Assembly (NCBI GenBank): GCA_964023205.1
Contig: OZ026843.1
Span: 4,201,029-4,265,028, forward strand
Direction of reading: 5' to 3'
DNA from: Lutraria lutraria
Lineage: Eukaryota; Mollusca; Bivalvia; Venerida; Mactridae
Length of the DNA: 64,000 nt
Each line of letters starts with the position of its first letter. Within the stretch, counting starts at the first letter, position 1. The translations under genes were made by a program, and so were the position numbers. Shown one piece after another: positions 57,401 to 59,721 of this stretch. A model generated the notes under the pieces. It made no database searches and had not been told where the DNA came from. It saw nothing but the letters and a program-made list of their open reading frames with translations.

Positions 57401-58347
57401 AATACGGTTTCATTGCATGCCTTGATATACATGTGTGCATGTACATGCTAAAATGTATTCGCACATTGACTCACGAACCAGTAAATTGTATACGAAGCCA
57501 ATATCATGGTACAAAGTACGAAGTTGTTGGGAAATGTTAAAAACTTTAATACAACATTATAGTATATTACAGAAGATGAAGAAAGGTACGCACTTGTAAA
57601 CAAATCAAAACTAACGTCACAATGATAAGTCGTTTTGCCTACTTTTTCGATGTTTGCTAGATAATGTCTGCCTGCATTCGTTTCTAGTTATAAATGTAAA
57701 ACTATCATTTAATTTGCCATTTCCGATTGTGTAATGATTATTGATGGAAGCTTCTAATTCATTCGGGATAATATTTCTATTAGAATACAATTGATAAATT
57801 TTGATTTGACTTACATAATCGACACCGTACAAATACAAATATAAATCGAAAGACTAATGGAATTTATCAATCATTGGATAAATAGTTTTTAAATTGACGG
57901 AGATATATATCTCTGAGATTAATAGATTGAAATAATAAATGCGACAATAAGTCTGAATTTATCCTGGTGGATGTGTGAGTTCGGGTTATATTCATATAGG
58001 AATCTAGATATGCCTCATGTGTTTGAATAATTGGGATATAGATCAGTTATATTTTTGACAATTTTAAAATAATGATATTCAACATCCATAGTGTCTCACT
58101 GACAAGTTGATAATACAACTCTCTACACTTTAAAGACATTTAAAATTACATATACACGCCTTTAGTAAATAATTTCACTTACCTTGTCCCTAGCTATTTC
58201 CATGACAATAGCCCCTTCTGGACCTAATGACCTTGATCCTGTGAAGGGCACCATTACCCCAAATGTTACATTAATTCCGTCTGTCAATATTTTCGTTAAC
58301 TTCAAGATAGAAATCACAACGACAAACATTAATATCCTACGTGACAT
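386..58347 (-). CDS. Receptor guanylate cyclase / natriuretic peptide receptor-like gene, ectodomain and TM part (spliced, 3' part off window)
   Basis: This is a spliced gene on the minus strand. By family knowledge the product would be a plasma-membrane receptor binding an extracellular ligand through an ANF-receptor (periplasmic-binding-protein-like) domain and making cGMP through a cytoplasmic cyclase domain. What I see: a signal peptide, then ligand-binding exons joined at 58183-58347, 11517-11655, 8173-8426, 6813-6921, 5432-5596, 3819-3892 and 3008-3143. These keep one frame through all six junctions (phases 0, 1, 0, 1, 1, 0). Marker motifs are DTRCDIGTGL, GPACDSLCLPAGLLAGKWN, EYPTFARTT, LLNGQYVFISIDF and YDAVYLFALGLD. 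Further left are a juxtamembrane WPGG exon (778-899) and a TM exon (386-467). The join between 3008 and 899 is not resolved. No kinase-homology or cyclase domain is visible; these should lie left of base 1. It could be an NPR-C-like receptor lacking a cyclase, which cannot be excluded here. Intron 1 is very long (about 46.5 kb). Confidence 0.85.
778..899 (-). CDS. Receptor guanylate cyclase juxtamembrane exon (WPGG)
   Basis: This exon is 122 bp with acceptor CTGTTTATTATCAG|TCTTGG and donor GTGAAT|GTAAGT. It enters in phase 2 and leaves in phase 1. It encodes GGIYFEDNTIITWPGGSTTP followed by PLGRPLCGWDRELCDESSE. The 'I.WPGG...PP...P.CG.d.e.C' signature directly outside the membrane is diagnostic for receptor guanylate cyclases and natriuretic-peptide receptors. 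Its out-phase joins the transmembrane exon without a shift. Confidence 0.9.
1061..1141 (-). CDS. Tentative receptor exon in the membrane-proximal ectodomain
   Basis: An open stretch ending at a donor (GGACAG|GTGCGT, phase 0) encodes AMLLRHRLLKYDYAIKNENG. This resembles the 'Y.ll.yd...nG.' stretch that precedes the membrane-proximal WPGG segment in this family. The left splice site is uncertain: acceptors at 1141 (ATATCAAG|TA), about 1124 (GCAACAG|GG) or about 1189 (CCACAG|AG) are all possible. Its phase-0 end does not match the phase-2 start of the exon at 778-899. Either a microexon is missing or the reading here is imperfect. Confidence 0.45.
2688..2736 (-). CDS. Tentative receptor exon 8 candidate
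   Basis: A strong acceptor (TTTTGATACTTTTTCAG|AACATT) begins here at about 2736. Phase-1 reading gives EHCNVSGTFILSRPGE. That loosely matches the 'FxGvsGtvxxDxnGdr' block expected right after exon 7. The only nearby GT donor (GAAT|GTTTTT) is weak and leaves phase 1. The expected aspartate is absent, so this may be chance. A transcript is needed to decide. Confidence 0.3.
3008..3143 (-). CDS. Receptor guanylate cyclase exon 7
   Basis: This exon is 136 bp with acceptor TTTTCTCAACAG|GTGGGA and donor TTCCAAG|GTATGG. It enters in phase 0 and leaves in phase 1. It encodes VGIHYGMMYDAVYLFALGLD and later VVAQLRHHSFQ. 'aallyDAVylYAlALde...Ivenir..tFqG' is the conserved C-terminal lobe block of ANF-receptor domains, so the assignment is secure. 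The donor is less than ideal (GTATGG). Confidence 0.85.
3640..3805 (-). repeat. tRNA-derived SINE-like element
   Basis: On the minus strand a tRNA-like head reads TGGTCTAAGGGTAGGTTG (box A-like). About 25 bases later comes GTAGGTTCGAAAAAC (box B-like, GGTTCGA core). A body then runs through TTTCCGTGATTGCTGG. This RNA polymerase III promoter arrangement is that of a tRNA-derived SINE. It sits in receptor intron 6, just past the GC donor. The family is not identified. Confidence 0.6.
3819..3892 (-). CDS. Receptor guanylate cyclase exon 6, with probable GC donor
   Basis: This exon is 74 bp with acceptor ATACAACTAG|ATGAAG. It enters in phase 1 and leaves in phase 0 at GAG|GCAAGT. It encodes DEDYEGYTTFVRDLIS, then KLDDKRCTE. 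The nearest GT donor would leave phase 1 and would not fit the next exon. The GC donor, whose +3 to +6 bases match the consensus, fits. GC-AG introns are a known minor class. The frame and acidic/aromatic composition are coding-like, but family conservation is low in this segment. Confidence 0.65.
3893..5431. other. Receptor intron 5
   Basis: Ordinary AT-rich intron. No repeat, RNA gene or coding exon is recognised on either strand. Confidence 0.5.
5432..5596 (-). CDS. Receptor guanylate cyclase exon 5
   Basis: This exon is 165 bp with acceptor TTATTTACAG|TTTTCATC and donor CTTGAAG|GTAAAA. It enters and leaves in phase 1. It encodes FIISAYGLDVLFVLCAAE, then SAGLLNGQYVFISIDFAYM and DRPCNIDHDLE. 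Family members have 'ARIFxxCaygddvRelmLaAkdlGmtnGeYVFI' at this place. No long open frame starting at a Met marks it, and I found it by looking for the block missing between exons 4 and 6. Confidence 0.8.
5597..6812. other. Receptor intron 4
   Basis: AT-rich intron with no recognisable feature. The open frame at 5542-5817 on the minus strand is an out-of-frame shadow of exon 5 extended into the intron. Confidence 0.5.
6813..6921 (-). CDS. Receptor guanylate cyclase exon 4
   Basis: This exon is 109 bp with acceptor ATTACGTTTTCAG|ATT and donor AGAA|GTAAGA. It enters in phase 0 and leaves in phase 1. It encodes IKMEEAGIRAEILSLPNDDP followed by HEVLKKHLIHASKEGR. This corresponds to the lobe-crossing region after the central strand of the ligand-binding domain. 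Its frame continues into the next exon as GR-I-FIISAYG. Confidence 0.8.
6922..8172. other. Receptor intron 3
   Basis: AT-rich intron. Nothing recognised in it. Confidence 0.5.
8173..8426 (-). CDS. Receptor guanylate cyclase exon 3 (ligand-binding domain core)
   Basis: This exon is 254 bp with acceptor TTTGAACCAG|GTCCC and donor TTTTCAG|GTGCAT. It enters in phase 1 and leaves in phase 0. It encodes the family's most conserved ectodomain block: GPACDSLCLPAGLLAGKWN, ISYGCSSEVLSN, EYPTFARTTALYVE and LNVYNWNRVVLIEG. The 'GPxCxxxCLPAGLLAxxWN' and 'YPTFxRT' motifs are typical of receptor guanylate cyclases and natriuretic-peptide receptors. It ends in the helix SIWRETAGHFQ. Confidence 0.9.
8427..11516. 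other. Receptor intron 2
   Basis: About 3.1 kb of AT-rich intron sequence. It has several poly-T tracts on the plus strand (10465, 11070, 11365). I find no transposase, reverse-transcriptase or RNA gene signature. Confidence 0.5.
11517..11655 (-). CDS. Receptor guanylate cyclase exon 2 (ligand-binding domain)
   Basis: This exon is 139 bp. The acceptor is TTTTTTCATTTCAG|GTAAAC and the donor ATAG|GTGAGT. It enters in phase 0 and leaves in phase 1. It encodes VNTNTQLENIRRMNVTFDF, then the cysteine-containing DTRCDIGTGLYELV and VDAFIG. In ANF-receptor proteins the 'D-x-x-C' after the second strand forms a disulfide with the GPxCxxxC segment, which here begins exon 3. Homology and phase both fit a direct join from exon 1 across the 46.5 kb intron. 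Confidence 0.85.
11690..11965 (-). repeat. GC-richer SINE-like block
   Basis: This block has clearly higher GC than its surroundings and starts just upstream of receptor exon 2. On the minus strand the right end reads GGATGAGTGGTCAGGGAG (box A-like). GACCGGGAGTACAATCC follows (degenerate box B), then a body of about 180 bp. This fits an old tRNA-derived SINE. The boxes are degenerate, so the call is tentative. Confidence 0.4.
11966..13118. other. Receptor intron 1, left part
   Basis: AT-rich. I see no coding exon or repeat signature before the Tc1 element begins. Confidence 0.45.
13119..13985 (-). mobile_element. Tc1/mariner-superfamily transposon, inactive
   Basis: The left end CAAAACGTTTATTAAAGCTAC and the complement of the right end CAAAACGTCAATAAATGTAC form short imperfect terminal inverted repeats. 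They surround a minus-strand Tc1-type transposase. At about 0.87 kb the element is shorter than intact Tc1 elements (usually 1.2-1.6 kb), matching an internal deletion in the transposase. I could not confirm a flanking TA duplication. It lies in intron 1, in the same orientation as the receptor gene. Confidence 0.75.
13215..13943 (-). pseudogene. Tc1-type DD34E transposase, broken
   Basis: The reading starts MGLLTIGIVPAGASYRAVSR, a helix-turn-helix DNA-binding start, followed by GRQRVTT. It then shifts frame, has lost the middle of the protein, and resumes at GGCSVMIWAGI. After a stop comes WRRPKTPLIFIDG. The catalytic region is recognisable: VVQHDNARPHSTRLTV with the second Asp, and SPDLNPIEHLRDQM with the Glu. 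There are 34 residues between these two acids, so the triad is of DD34E type. The end reads RTQAVIDANGGHTRY. I count at least five in-frame stops (several look like CGA or TGG turned to TGA) and one frameshift, so it cannot make an active enzyme. An intact protein would cut and paste the element through the inverted repeats. Confidence 0.85.
13986..19800. other. Receptor intron 1, 14.0-19.8 kb
   Basis: This stretch is AT-rich with no identified gene. One member of a dispersed repeat family lies at 17505-17550 (listed separately). The plus-strand open frame at 15710-16003 has a fairly protein-like composition (Pro, Asp and Thr present) but no recognised domain, start context or splice sites. 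Confidence 0.4.
17505..17550. repeat. Dispersed repeat, copy 1 (GCACTGCAAC...GGGAACTGG)
   Basis: The segment GCACTGCAACATGAAACGGG AACTGG resembles segments at about 39836-39865 and 54060-54098. Those share GCACTGCAAC/GCACTACGAC followed by GGAAC and a CAGTTTA/CAGATTAA-like tail. The shared core is only about 35 bp, so the element boundaries are unknown. Confidence 0.35.
19808..19816 (-). promoter_or_regulatory. YY1/TISU-like CGCCATCTT box
   Basis: On the minus strand this reads AAAGATGGCGAC. It matches the YY1 core (AAnATGGCG) and resembles the TISU start element of short-5'UTR genes. A short minus-strand frame (MATALPWCFYTVNK) follows. Together with the promoter-like region at 20.6 kb on the other strand this could mark divergent starts, but there is no transcript evidence. 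Confidence 0.25.
20600..20756 (+). promoter_or_regulatory. Promoter-like region with E2F-, CCAAT-, E-box- and YY1-like sites
   Basis: Within 110 bp there are four classic promoter motifs: TTTCGCGAAA (20600-20609, E2F-like palindrome), CCAAT (20653-20657), CACGTG (20676-20681, E-box) and CGCCATATTGG (20700-20710, YY1-like overlapping an inverted CCAAT). An ATG at 20753-20755 is followed directly by a donor-like GTAAGA. Local CpG density is above background. It lies 150 bp before the peptidase-like remnant on the same strand, so it plausibly drives or drove that locus. Confidence 0.5.
20904..21717 (+). pseudogene. C76-like cysteine peptidase-like domain fragment
   Basis: Two coding blocks on the plus strand belong together. 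The first (20904-21143) contains LRYLGHNDLPNVATFRGQLY. The second (21391-21717) contains SPYQILTVDGLTIALYIDP, HFLLFDSHERNRHGLRSDDG and TAVLISYDTLDELFDFLF. The block 'fFdSHsRn..G....dGtavLl.f' is typical of a papain-fold peptidase group related to the C76 family. It is often found in proteins of large animal transposons, including Helitron-like elements. The Asp-x-His of the FDSH motif would be catalytic, and the expected N-terminal Cys block is not visible here. A non-coding or shifted segment of about 250 bp (21144-21390) separates the blocks, with a weaker open frame at 21260-21457. The second block ends in a stop at 21715-21717, and coding-like sequence continues in another frame to about 21997. 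Family recognition is from memory of motifs only. Confidence 0.5.
21761..21997 (+). pseudogene. Frame-shifted continuation of the peptidase-like protein
   Basis: Directly after the peptidase block a different frame stays open and looks coding: LKFELSVPNNIQSYDQVNMQ, then TATPAFLPNLC. It is rich in Gln, Ser, Pro and Thr rather than the Lys/Asn/Ile of random AT-rich frames. I recognise no domain. It may be the linker between the peptidase-like and RPA-like parts, or a separate exon. Confidence 0.3.
22359..23189 (+). pseudogene. RPA-C-like OB-fold/zinc-ribbon protein fragment (two exons)
   Basis: The first exon (22359-22518, acceptor ATATTTTCAG|TTC, donor AAAAG|GTGTGG) reads AVPVPIEDEDVDNILKKW, a TGA stop, then FAVQMKDEEVVYSIDSLYEV and ASYTACSTK. 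The second exon starts at 22929 (acceptor ACATTACAG|CTT) with ACRKKKLVEGVCPTC, then RTYRCKLSVNRDN. Joined, the cysteines form C-x4-C and C-x2-C. This is the zinc-ribbon layout of the replication protein A large-subunit C-terminal OB fold ('Y.aC..C.kkl....C..C....yr..l.v.D'). About 15 bases later the frame shifts by one base to DDLVKLFGKLPQEEDDDLLF, then SMVESLPVNFTAKFSG and a stop at 23187-23189. Overlapping AATAAA signals are at 23185 and 23193. RPA-like domains occur in some Helitron-type transposons. The role here would be single-strand DNA binding. One stop and one frameshift suggest decay. Confidence 0.5.
23190..24000. other. AT-rich region after the RPA-like locus
   Basis: No coding frame. 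It starts with two overlapping poly(A) signals (23185-23198). It reads as 3' UTR or intron-like sequence with a T-rich bias on the plus strand. Confidence 0.4.
24000..24760 (+). repeat. Three degenerate direct repeats of about 290-350 bp
   Basis: Copy 1 begins near 24008 (CCAGGCTACAGGACCTTCTT GGTAGAGATGTTG). Copy 2 begins near 24294 (CCAGACTACAGGACTGTCTT GGTATAAATGTTG). Both continue through a T-rich core to CATTGA-TTATTTCC. A weaker third copy begins near 24640 (AACACTATGTTTTCATTAC). It is a local direct repeat with no coding potential. Confidence 0.5.
25778..25796. repeat. TTTGATGC-TTT-GCATCAAA hairpin, copy 1
   Basis: A perfect 8-bp inverted repeat with a 3-base loop. It is preceded by GCGCCGTC, and nearly the same sequence recurs at 54890-54906 preceded by GCGCTC. 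It is likely part of a dispersed small element. Confidence 0.45.
25863..25872. promoter_or_regulatory. CRE-type palindrome GTGACGTCAC
   Basis: A full 10-bp palindrome containing the consensus cAMP-response element TGACGTCA. It lies deep in intron 1 of a cyclic-nucleotide-related gene and 0.75 kb before a minisatellite whose units contain TACGTA. The site match is exact, but function is unproven. Confidence 0.3.
26610..28078. repeat. Minisatellite, 34-bp unit, about 43 copies
   Basis: Tandem copies of a 34-bp unit have the consensus TTCATATTTCTGARTMAATA YTTACGTATTTATC. The left edge is degenerate (26610-26760) and the right edge stops abruptly at TCTGAGTCGCCCAG. Two main unit types (GAGTAAATACTTACG and GAATCAATATTTACG) alternate over long stretches, giving a 68-bp higher-order period. 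A third subtype with GTTTTTATC or GTCTTTATC dominates 27400-27800. Because 34 is not a multiple of three and the unit has stops, it is not a coding repeat. It lies in receptor intron 1. Confidence 0.95.
28079..31390. other. Receptor intron 1, 28.1-31.4 kb
   Basis: AT-rich sequence with no identified gene or repeat. Open frames at 28853-29167 and 29600-30045 have no recognisable domain or splice context. Confidence 0.45.
31400..31473 (+). repeat. tRNA-Ala(UGC)-like sequence, degenerate (SINE head or tRNA pseudogene)
   Basis: TAGCTCATTTGG (31408-31419) is box A-like. CTGACTTGCAAGCAGG is an anticodon arm with a CTTGCAA loop, giving anticodon TGC. GGTTGCGGGTTCGAGCC contains box B at 31452-31461. 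Order and spacing match a tRNA. The acceptor arms (TTCCGAT... and ...TTTTCCTCC) do not pair well and the anticodon stem has a mismatch, so it is probably a pseudogene or SINE head rather than a working tRNA. Confidence 0.5.
31474..34100. other. Receptor intron 1, 31.5-34.1 kb
   Basis: AT-rich sequence. Nothing recognised on either strand. Confidence 0.45.
34101..35200 (+). repeat. AGCTCACC hairpin repeat element with five 160-bp internal units
   Basis: The element opens with a hairpin: AGCTCACC (34103-34110) with AGAGCA, then TGCTCT and GGTGAGCT (34130-34137). Inside are about five direct copies (starting near 34335, 34511, 34670, 34829 and 34993) of a unit of about 160 bp. Each carries TAGAGCTAAGATATTTGG, ACCAAGTTTGTTCAAATTAT and GGGTCAAAATTGGCCCTG, with a run of A near its end. 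It closes with GGTGAGCATTTACAGGGCCA TCATGGCC. From general knowledge this structure is very common in bivalve genomes. No protein is encoded. Confidence 0.75.
35370..36030 (+). repeat. Second repeat element ending in an AGCTCACCTGAT palindrome
   Basis: It begins around GGGCTACCTGTACCCTAGGT with CCCCCCCTAGCGGGATTTT. It ends with a perfect 12-bp inverted repeat, AGCTCACCTGAT-CA-ATCAGGTGAGCT (36001-36026). The terminal AGCTCACC/GGTGAGCT box is shared with the element at 34101, so the two may be parts of one composite element (34101-36030). The CTAGCGGGATTTT segment recurs inverted at 39600-39660. Confidence 0.6.
36031..38059. other. Receptor intron 1, 36.0-38.1 kb
   Basis: AT-rich. It contains one perfect hairpin (37295-37330, listed separately). 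No gene is supported. Confidence 0.45.
37295..37330. repeat. Perfect 13-bp hairpin
   Basis: CTGGGACCATTAT (37295-37307) and ATAATGGTCCCAG (37318-37330) are exact inverted copies around a 10-base loop. It could be the heart of a small foldback element or a structured RNA stem. No flanking duplication was seen. Confidence 0.6.
38060..38690 (-). pseudogene. Non-LTR retrotransposon reverse transcriptase, decayed fragment
   Basis: Reading the minus strand from 38690 downward gives CSKAFDYLVCRNI (the Asp motif of RT block A). Next come VKFNNEIGELFYGHLGLRLG and ESLLPFLFSMYLNDLDDQL (block B, usually 'GxRQGxxLSPxLFxxYxND'), then KGIDLQVLLM. The catalytic YADD box that should follow reads stop-A-E-V, then IVVFANSSELQSNL. 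CDRWKFTVNKDN follows, and further on MYLGIVFASGGSF and LADQAQKSIFTLRKCL. The order fits a CR1/L2-like or related LINE RT as seen in molluscs. Both catalytic aspartates of YADD are lost and there are several stops and shifts, so it is dead. The ends of the element and its exact clade are not visible. Confidence 0.85.
38988..39005. repeat. Homopolymer run of 18 G
   Basis: Eighteen consecutive G on the plus strand in an AT-rich setting. A related run of ten G (39644-39653) lies 640 bp away within CCGCTAGGGG. Such tracts can form G-quadruplexes and are unstable in length, so the exact count may be an assembly estimate. Confidence 0.9.
39250..39670 (-). repeat. Inverted relative of the 35.4 kb repeat
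   Basis: On the minus strand it begins CCCTCCCCCCCCCTAGCGGG and continues ATTTTTGTACAC...AAGCTTAG...GTTGTTGGACGA. This parallels 35400-35500 (CCCCCCCTAGCGGGATTTTA...AAGCTTAATATAT...TTGTTGGACGA). The two copies are about 4 kb apart in opposite orientation and therefore belong to one dispersed family. Boundaries are approximate. Confidence 0.55.
39671..42639. other. Receptor intron 1, 39.7-42.6 kb
   Basis: Mostly AT-rich. A member of the GCACTGCAAC dispersed family lies at 39836-39865. The block 40030-40270 is GC-richer than its surroundings and may be an unidentified old repeat. No gene is supported. Confidence 0.4.
42640..42835 (+). repeat. tRNA-derived SINE-like element
   Basis: The head reads TAGGCTGGTCGAGTAGTTAA, a tRNA Leu/Ser-like box A. 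The box B-like segment CTAACTGCGGCGTCAAC is degenerate. The 3' part runs through AAGTCGCCTTAAGATCATAG to CTGTTGATGTGACTTTAAAC and ends in an A-rich tail (ACAAAAAAAC). The CTGTTGAT-GTGAC-TTAAA tail is a recurring 3' end of mollusc SINEs by general knowledge. The plus orientation is opposite to the receptor gene. Confidence 0.6.
42836..44410. other. Receptor intron 1, 42.8-44.4 kb
   Basis: AT-rich. An exon-like segment flanked by good plus-strand splice sites (TTTTTTTCTAG at 43999-44009 and TTG|GTAAGT near 44211) is present. All three plus frames are interrupted, so it is at most a non-coding exon. Confidence 0.35.
44411..44522. repeat. Four-copy 31-bp tandem repeat with CCAAT boxes
   Basis: Four tandem copies have the consensus CTGATTGGTCAATCGGCAAC AGCATCATTGT. 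Each carries the inverted CCAAT pentamer ATTGG (44412, 44444, 44475, 44506), spaced 32, 31 and 31 bp. CTGATTGGT is a near-ideal NF-Y site. The later copies are almost identical, so the array is fairly young. Confidence 0.85.
46970..47090. repeat. GCTTTTATTCACAG box repeat, copy 1
   Basis: TAGCCTTTATTCGGAG and GGCTTTTATTCACAG occur within about 65 bp, followed by CTTCACAGGTTGGACTATA. The same box recurs at 51405-51470 and, on the other strand, three times at 61260-61315. These look like ends of a dispersed small element. Confidence 0.4.
49559..49609. repeat. Hairpin with 12-bp perfect arms
   Basis: TATAGTGTTTAC (49559-49570) pairs exactly with GTAAACACTATA (49598-49609). It is followed by an AT-rich tract with repeated TACTACTA/GGTA motifs to about 49740. 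This resembles a small non-autonomous foldback element. Confidence 0.5.
51405..51470. repeat. GCTTTTATTCACAG box repeat, copy 2
   Basis: GGCTTTTATTCACAGTGTAG is followed by CCTTTAGTCAGACGTGGCTG and AGGTTTGATTGTA. The order of boxes matches the copy at 46970-47090 (box, then AGGTTKGA). Confidence 0.4.
52590..52950. other. Strongly C/A-rich, G-poor segment
   Basis: Over about 350 bp the plus strand becomes A- and C-rich with very few G (for example AACACAACCACACGGC and ACCAACTCTTACAACAACAC). The surrounding DNA is balanced A/T. Several plus frames are open here (52476-52954), but their residues (Thr, Asn, Pro, His, Gln) only reflect the base bias. It could be a retroelement 5' region or a strand-biased repeat. 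No family is recognised. Confidence 0.4.
52951..58182. other. Receptor intron 1, right end
   Basis: AT-rich. A GCACTACGAC-family repeat lies at 54060-54098 and a TTTGATGC hairpin at 54890-54906. Two plus-strand open frames (53566-53805 and the part of 54890-55078 after the acceptor-like TTGAATATAG) have protein-like composition but no recognised domain. Confidence 0.35.
54890..54906. repeat. TTGATGC-TTA-GCATCAA hairpin, copy 2
   Basis: A 7-bp perfect inverted repeat with a 3-base loop, preceded by GGCGCTCT. It matches the copy at 25778-25796 in both stem and upstream GCGC. Confidence 0.45.
58183..58347 (-). CDS. Receptor guanylate cyclase exon 1 (signal peptide and start of ligand-binding domain)
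   Basis: The first coding exon has 55 codons and ends in phase 0 at a consensus donor (GACAAG|GTAAGT). The ATG at 58347 begins MSRRILMFVVVISILKL, a hydrophobic signal peptide, with cleavage likely near residues 20-24. The mature start INVTFGVMVPFTG matches the first beta strand of ANF-receptor domains. LGPEGAIVMEIARDK follows, where family members have the first helix. I chose this start because it is the ATG that directly opens the signal peptide. The 5' UTR and transcription start are not identifiable. Confidence 0.85.
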
Positions 58348-59186
58348 TTCATTTGTATGAAAGCAAAACTTATGTCAAGTATATAAAAATATCGCTGTTT
58401 AATCTTAGACTAGTTCTATGTAAGCAGTCTACTAGAGCGCAGTCACGCAGAATAATACCTCAGTTTTTCGACCACATATTTGTTCAATATAGATCTTTTA
58501 TCATTTATAACAGTTTGAGTAATATCTTTCCATTCCCGTCATTGCAAGCACGCGATTATTGTCCAGTTGTATTAGATATTGGTTGTGTCATGTCCAACGT
58601 CAGGTTCTGTCCTCTAAATTCATGTCAACAATGGCACTATTGACCAGATATTTCCGGTGGATTCTGTAATGAATACAACAAAATGTCCGAAACACTCGAA
58701 TCTCCGATAGCAGCACCCGGTATATACTGATGTACATACTCCCGATACCTGCATCGAGTTGTAGAATACAGTAAAGACGTTGACACTGAAAATGTTGTCG
58801 CTATTTGATCGATACCTGAATTGATGCGACGGTAATTTGTGAAAATCAACTGTTGATCGCTCCTAGTATTTTCTTGAGACAACTGTAAATGACAAACAGT
58901 ATGACTAGTCGATGGATCCAATTCTGAATTCTCAGACAGGCAATTGTTAAAGGGTTTTGTCAATAAAGTTATTTACAACGAGTTATTCAATGCGTCTGAT
59001 ATATATGTAATCAAATCATTGTTCGAAGTACGTTTTTGTCATTTCATAAATTGTAAAGAATCTTGCAACATAAGAAGTAAGATTTTTCAGTGCGTGAACT
59101 TAAGGCACTTTAGTAAGTAAGGCTTAAAATAATATTGCTTCGATTCATTGTCTTCAGTCGCCGTATACACTAGAATGCTTATTTTT
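58348..59186. other. Region upstream of the receptor start
   Basis: Likely holds the 5' UTR and perhaps further 5' non-coding exons of the receptor gene. No TATA, initiator or CpG cluster stands out. The minus-strand open frame at 58637-58963 has no recognised domain and no ATG start. Confidence 0.35.
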
Positions 59187-59354
59187 AAGTGACAATGCAA
59201 AATCGCAACTTCTTGCACCGAAGCAGATTACTGACAGTGCCCGAAATATCCGCAATGGTCATCACGTGATAAGTGGCAATGCAAAATCGGAACTTCTTGC
59301 ACCCAAGCAGATTACTGACAGTGCCCGAAATATCCGAAATGGTCATCACGTGAT
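59187..59354. repeat. 84-bp tandem duplication with TCACGTGA boxes
   Basis: Two adjacent 84-bp copies (59187-59270 and 59271-59354) differ at only a few positions. Each ends in ATCACGTGAT, a palindromic E-box of the TCACGTGA type bound by MITF/TFE/USF-class factors. A third CACGTG (GGCCACGTGTT) follows near 59383. The repeat lies between the receptor start (0.84 kb away) and a plus-strand ORF, so it could serve either direction. Confidence 0.85.
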
Positions 59355-59532
59355 ATAAACAAAACAGAAATAGAGCGAGGCCACGTGTTACTCACACTAA
59401 CTAGTGTTAGCTTGATGACGCAGTCGCTATTTATAGTCTAAGAATGGAGCGAGCTCGATAAACAACGACGGGAATGAATCTGCCCATCTGTCAATAAACG
59501 AACCGAATCCAATTCTACTATAGTAAACAAAC

Positions 59533-59721
59533 ATGGCGTTGAATTTAATACACTATCAAGCATTGTGTTATATTACCGAAGCATTGTGTTATATTACTGA
59601 GGATGAAGCAAAACTACTTTTTAAGTGGTGTTCATGTGTACATACAGACTGTGTATTATTCAAGTTGTTAATCGGACTCGCTAATAGTCTCAATGATCAC
59701 GTGACATTCACCGAATACTAG
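59533..59721 (+). CDS. Small ORF with internal 7-residue duplication, unknown function
   Basis: A 62-codon frame starts in a strong ATGGCG context (AAACATGGCGTT, also YY1/TISU-like). It reads MALNLIHYQ, then two tandem in-frame copies of ALCYITE encoded by 21-bp repeats (59560-59580 and 59581-59601), then DEAKLLFKWCSC and VFKLLIGLANSLND-like residues. I do not recognise the protein. It may be a first exon. It lies 180 bp downstream of the TCACGTGA duplication. The in-frame 21-bp duplication and promoter-like upstream sequence favour a real transcript, but the short length keeps this weak. Confidence 0.3.
   Translation: MALNLIHYQALCYITEALCYITEDEAKLLFKWCSCVHTDCVLFKLLIGLANSLNDHVTFTEY

Noticed and set aside
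58637..58963. 108-codon minus-strand frame upstream of the receptor start
   Set aside because: It has no ATG start, no recognised domain and no splice link to exon 1. At best it is 5' UTR.
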